NCBI GenBank assembly: GCA_035295845.1
Contig: DATGIF010000028.1
Span: 62,001-126,000, forward strand
From: Palsa-892 sp035295845
GTDB lineage: Bacteria > Pseudomonadota > Alphaproteobacteria > Rhizobiales > Xanthobacteraceae
Reading direction: 5' to 3'
Length of the DNA stretch: 64,000 nucleotides
How positions within the stretch are numbered: position 1 is the first letter of the stretch; each line of letters begins with the position of its first letter. The position numbers and the translations under genes are program-made. This document shows, piece by piece, positions 63,216 to 64,000 of the stretch. The notes beneath the pieces were generated by a model. It was not told where the DNA came from. It ran no database searches and was given only the letters and a program-made list of their open reading frames with translations.

Positions 63216-64000
63216 GTGGCCGAGTTCGAACAGGACACCGAACGCACAGAAGACCCGACTTCGAAACGGCTCGAGGAAGCGATCGAGCGCGGCGACGTCG
63301 CCAAAAGCAGTGAAGTCAACACGCTCTTCATGCTGATGGGTTCGACGCTCGCGATCTTCGCCTTTGGCGGCGCGTCGGCGATGGAGCTTGCGCGCGCGCT
63401 CAGCGGCTTGCTCGCGGGGGCCTCGCCGGTCAGCGAGCAGGGTTTTTCCTATTTGAAGCTCAGCGAAACGGTTCTCATCAAGATTCTGATCGCAACCGCG
63501 CCGGCGCTCGCGGTGCTGATCACGGCGGCGCTCGCCGGCAATTTCATCCAGCACCGTTTGCTGTGGACGCTACAGCCGCTGATCCCGCGACTCTCGCGCA
63601 TCTCGCCGCTTGCGGGCGCGAAGCGCCTGTTCTCGAAGCAGGCGGCGGTCGGGCTCGCCAAGGGCTTGGCCAAGCTCGCGGTCGTCGGCGCGGTGATGTT
63701 TTTGGTCGCCGTCCCCGAGCTTGATCGCGTCATGCTGCTCGCGGGCGGAGATGTGTTGCTGGCGATGCCCGCGGCGATGACGCTCGTGCTCCGCCTGCTG
63801 GTCGGCGTGTGCTCGGTGATGGCGCTGATCGCGGCCCTCGACTGGCTGTGGACGCACCGCACCTGGTACGAGCGTCACCGCATGTCGGTGCGGGAAATCC
63901 GCGAGGAGCACAAGCAGTCCGAAGGCGATCCGACCGTCAAGGCGAAGCTCCGGCAAATCCGGGTCGCGCGCATGCGCAAGCGCATGATGACGGAGGTGCC
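63216..64000 (+). CDS. flhB: Flagellar export switch protein FlhB, 3' end outside the window
   Basis: The reading frame starts at GTG 63216 (GGAG a few bases before) and is still open at the window edge, giving 261 codons of an expected 350-360. The visible part has the FlhB N-terminal signature DPTSKRLEEAIERGDVAKSSEVN, four membrane helices and the linker start REIREEHKQSEGDPTVKAKLRQ. The NPTH self-cleavage site lies beyond the edge. It switches export from hook to filament substrates. Confidence 0.93.
   Translation, partial: MAEFEQDTERTEDPTSKRLEEAIERGDVAKSSEVNTLFMLMGSTLAIFAFGGASAMELARALSGLLAGASPVSEQGFSYLKLSETVLIKILIATAPALAVLITAALAGNFIQHRLLWTLQPLIPRLSRISPLAGAKRLFSKQAAVGLAKGLAKLAVVGAVMFLVAVPELDRVMLLAGGDVLLAMPAAMTLVLRLLVGVCSVMALIAALDWLWTHRTWYERHRMSVREIREEHKQSEGDPTVKAKLRQIRVARMRKRMMTEV

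Overview
The window reads as chromosome of a flagellated, GC-rich alphaproteobacterium, most likely order Hyphomicrobiales (Rhizobiales) near Bradyrhizobium/Xanthobacteraceae. The pointers are FliX, FlbT, FlaF and DUF6468-type flagellar genes, a growth-pole-ring-like giant coiled-coil protein, an EcfG-type stress promoter and two copies of a palindromic intergenic element common in this order. I see no rRNA, tRNA, CRISPR array or transposase.

Layout. 1-2687: the end of an outer-membrane-like gene, copC-copD, and a fumarylacetoacetase-family hydrolase. 2864-13221: a PLP dehydratase, a soluble globin-type chemoreceptor, a CheZ-like phosphatase, an MFS transporter overlapping tail-to-tail with a dipeptide-epimerase-like enzyme, the 1160-residue membrane coiled-coil protein, and an orphan HPt protein. 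13309-17798: an SDR, a [2Fe-2S] ferredoxin with a ferredoxin reductase, a lipoprotein, an alpha/beta hydrolase and a CoxE-like VWA protein. 17799-19356: a short A/T-rich island with two overlapping genes, a Rossmann (TIR/deoxyribosyltransferase-like) domain fused to a PD-(D/E)xK nuclease, and a second Mrr-like nuclease; this is a candidate defence module. 19357-29808: small stress and envelope genes, cspA, a metallo-beta-lactamase-fold enzyme, an amidase, a HisKA_2 sensor kinase, secreted low-complexity proteins, lactate permease and a SixA-like phosphatase. 29915-34963: a 916-residue fusion of an amine-oxidase-type flavoprotein, membrane segments and eighteen 11-residue repeats; an amidase; and the MoxR-type ATPase expected to partner the VWA protein 16 kb away.

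35040-64000 is mainly a flagellar locus: flgE-flgK-flgL, flaF-flbT, fliC, flgI-flgJ-like-flgN-like, fliX, flgF-flgG-flgA-flgH, fliL-fliM-DUF6468-motE-TPR protein, fliO-fliP and flgB-flgC-fliE-fliQ-fliR-flhB (cut by the window end). It is interrupted by dksA, an arsR-grxB-arsC-aquaporin arsenic operon and two NTF2-like genes.

The intergenic DNA of the flagellar locus carries a readable regulatory code. flgE, flgF and flgI each have a sigma-54 promoter with a CGGCA-type palindrome centred 89-96 bp upstream. fliX, fliL, fliO and flgB each have a CtrA-like TTAA-N7-TTAA box beside the same kind of palindrome. Together with fliX this suggests a Caulobacter-like hierarchy (CtrA to early genes, FlbD/FliX plus sigma-54 to hook, rod and ring genes, FlbT/FlaF acting on flagellin). 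CtrA, FlbD and RpoN themselves lie outside the window.
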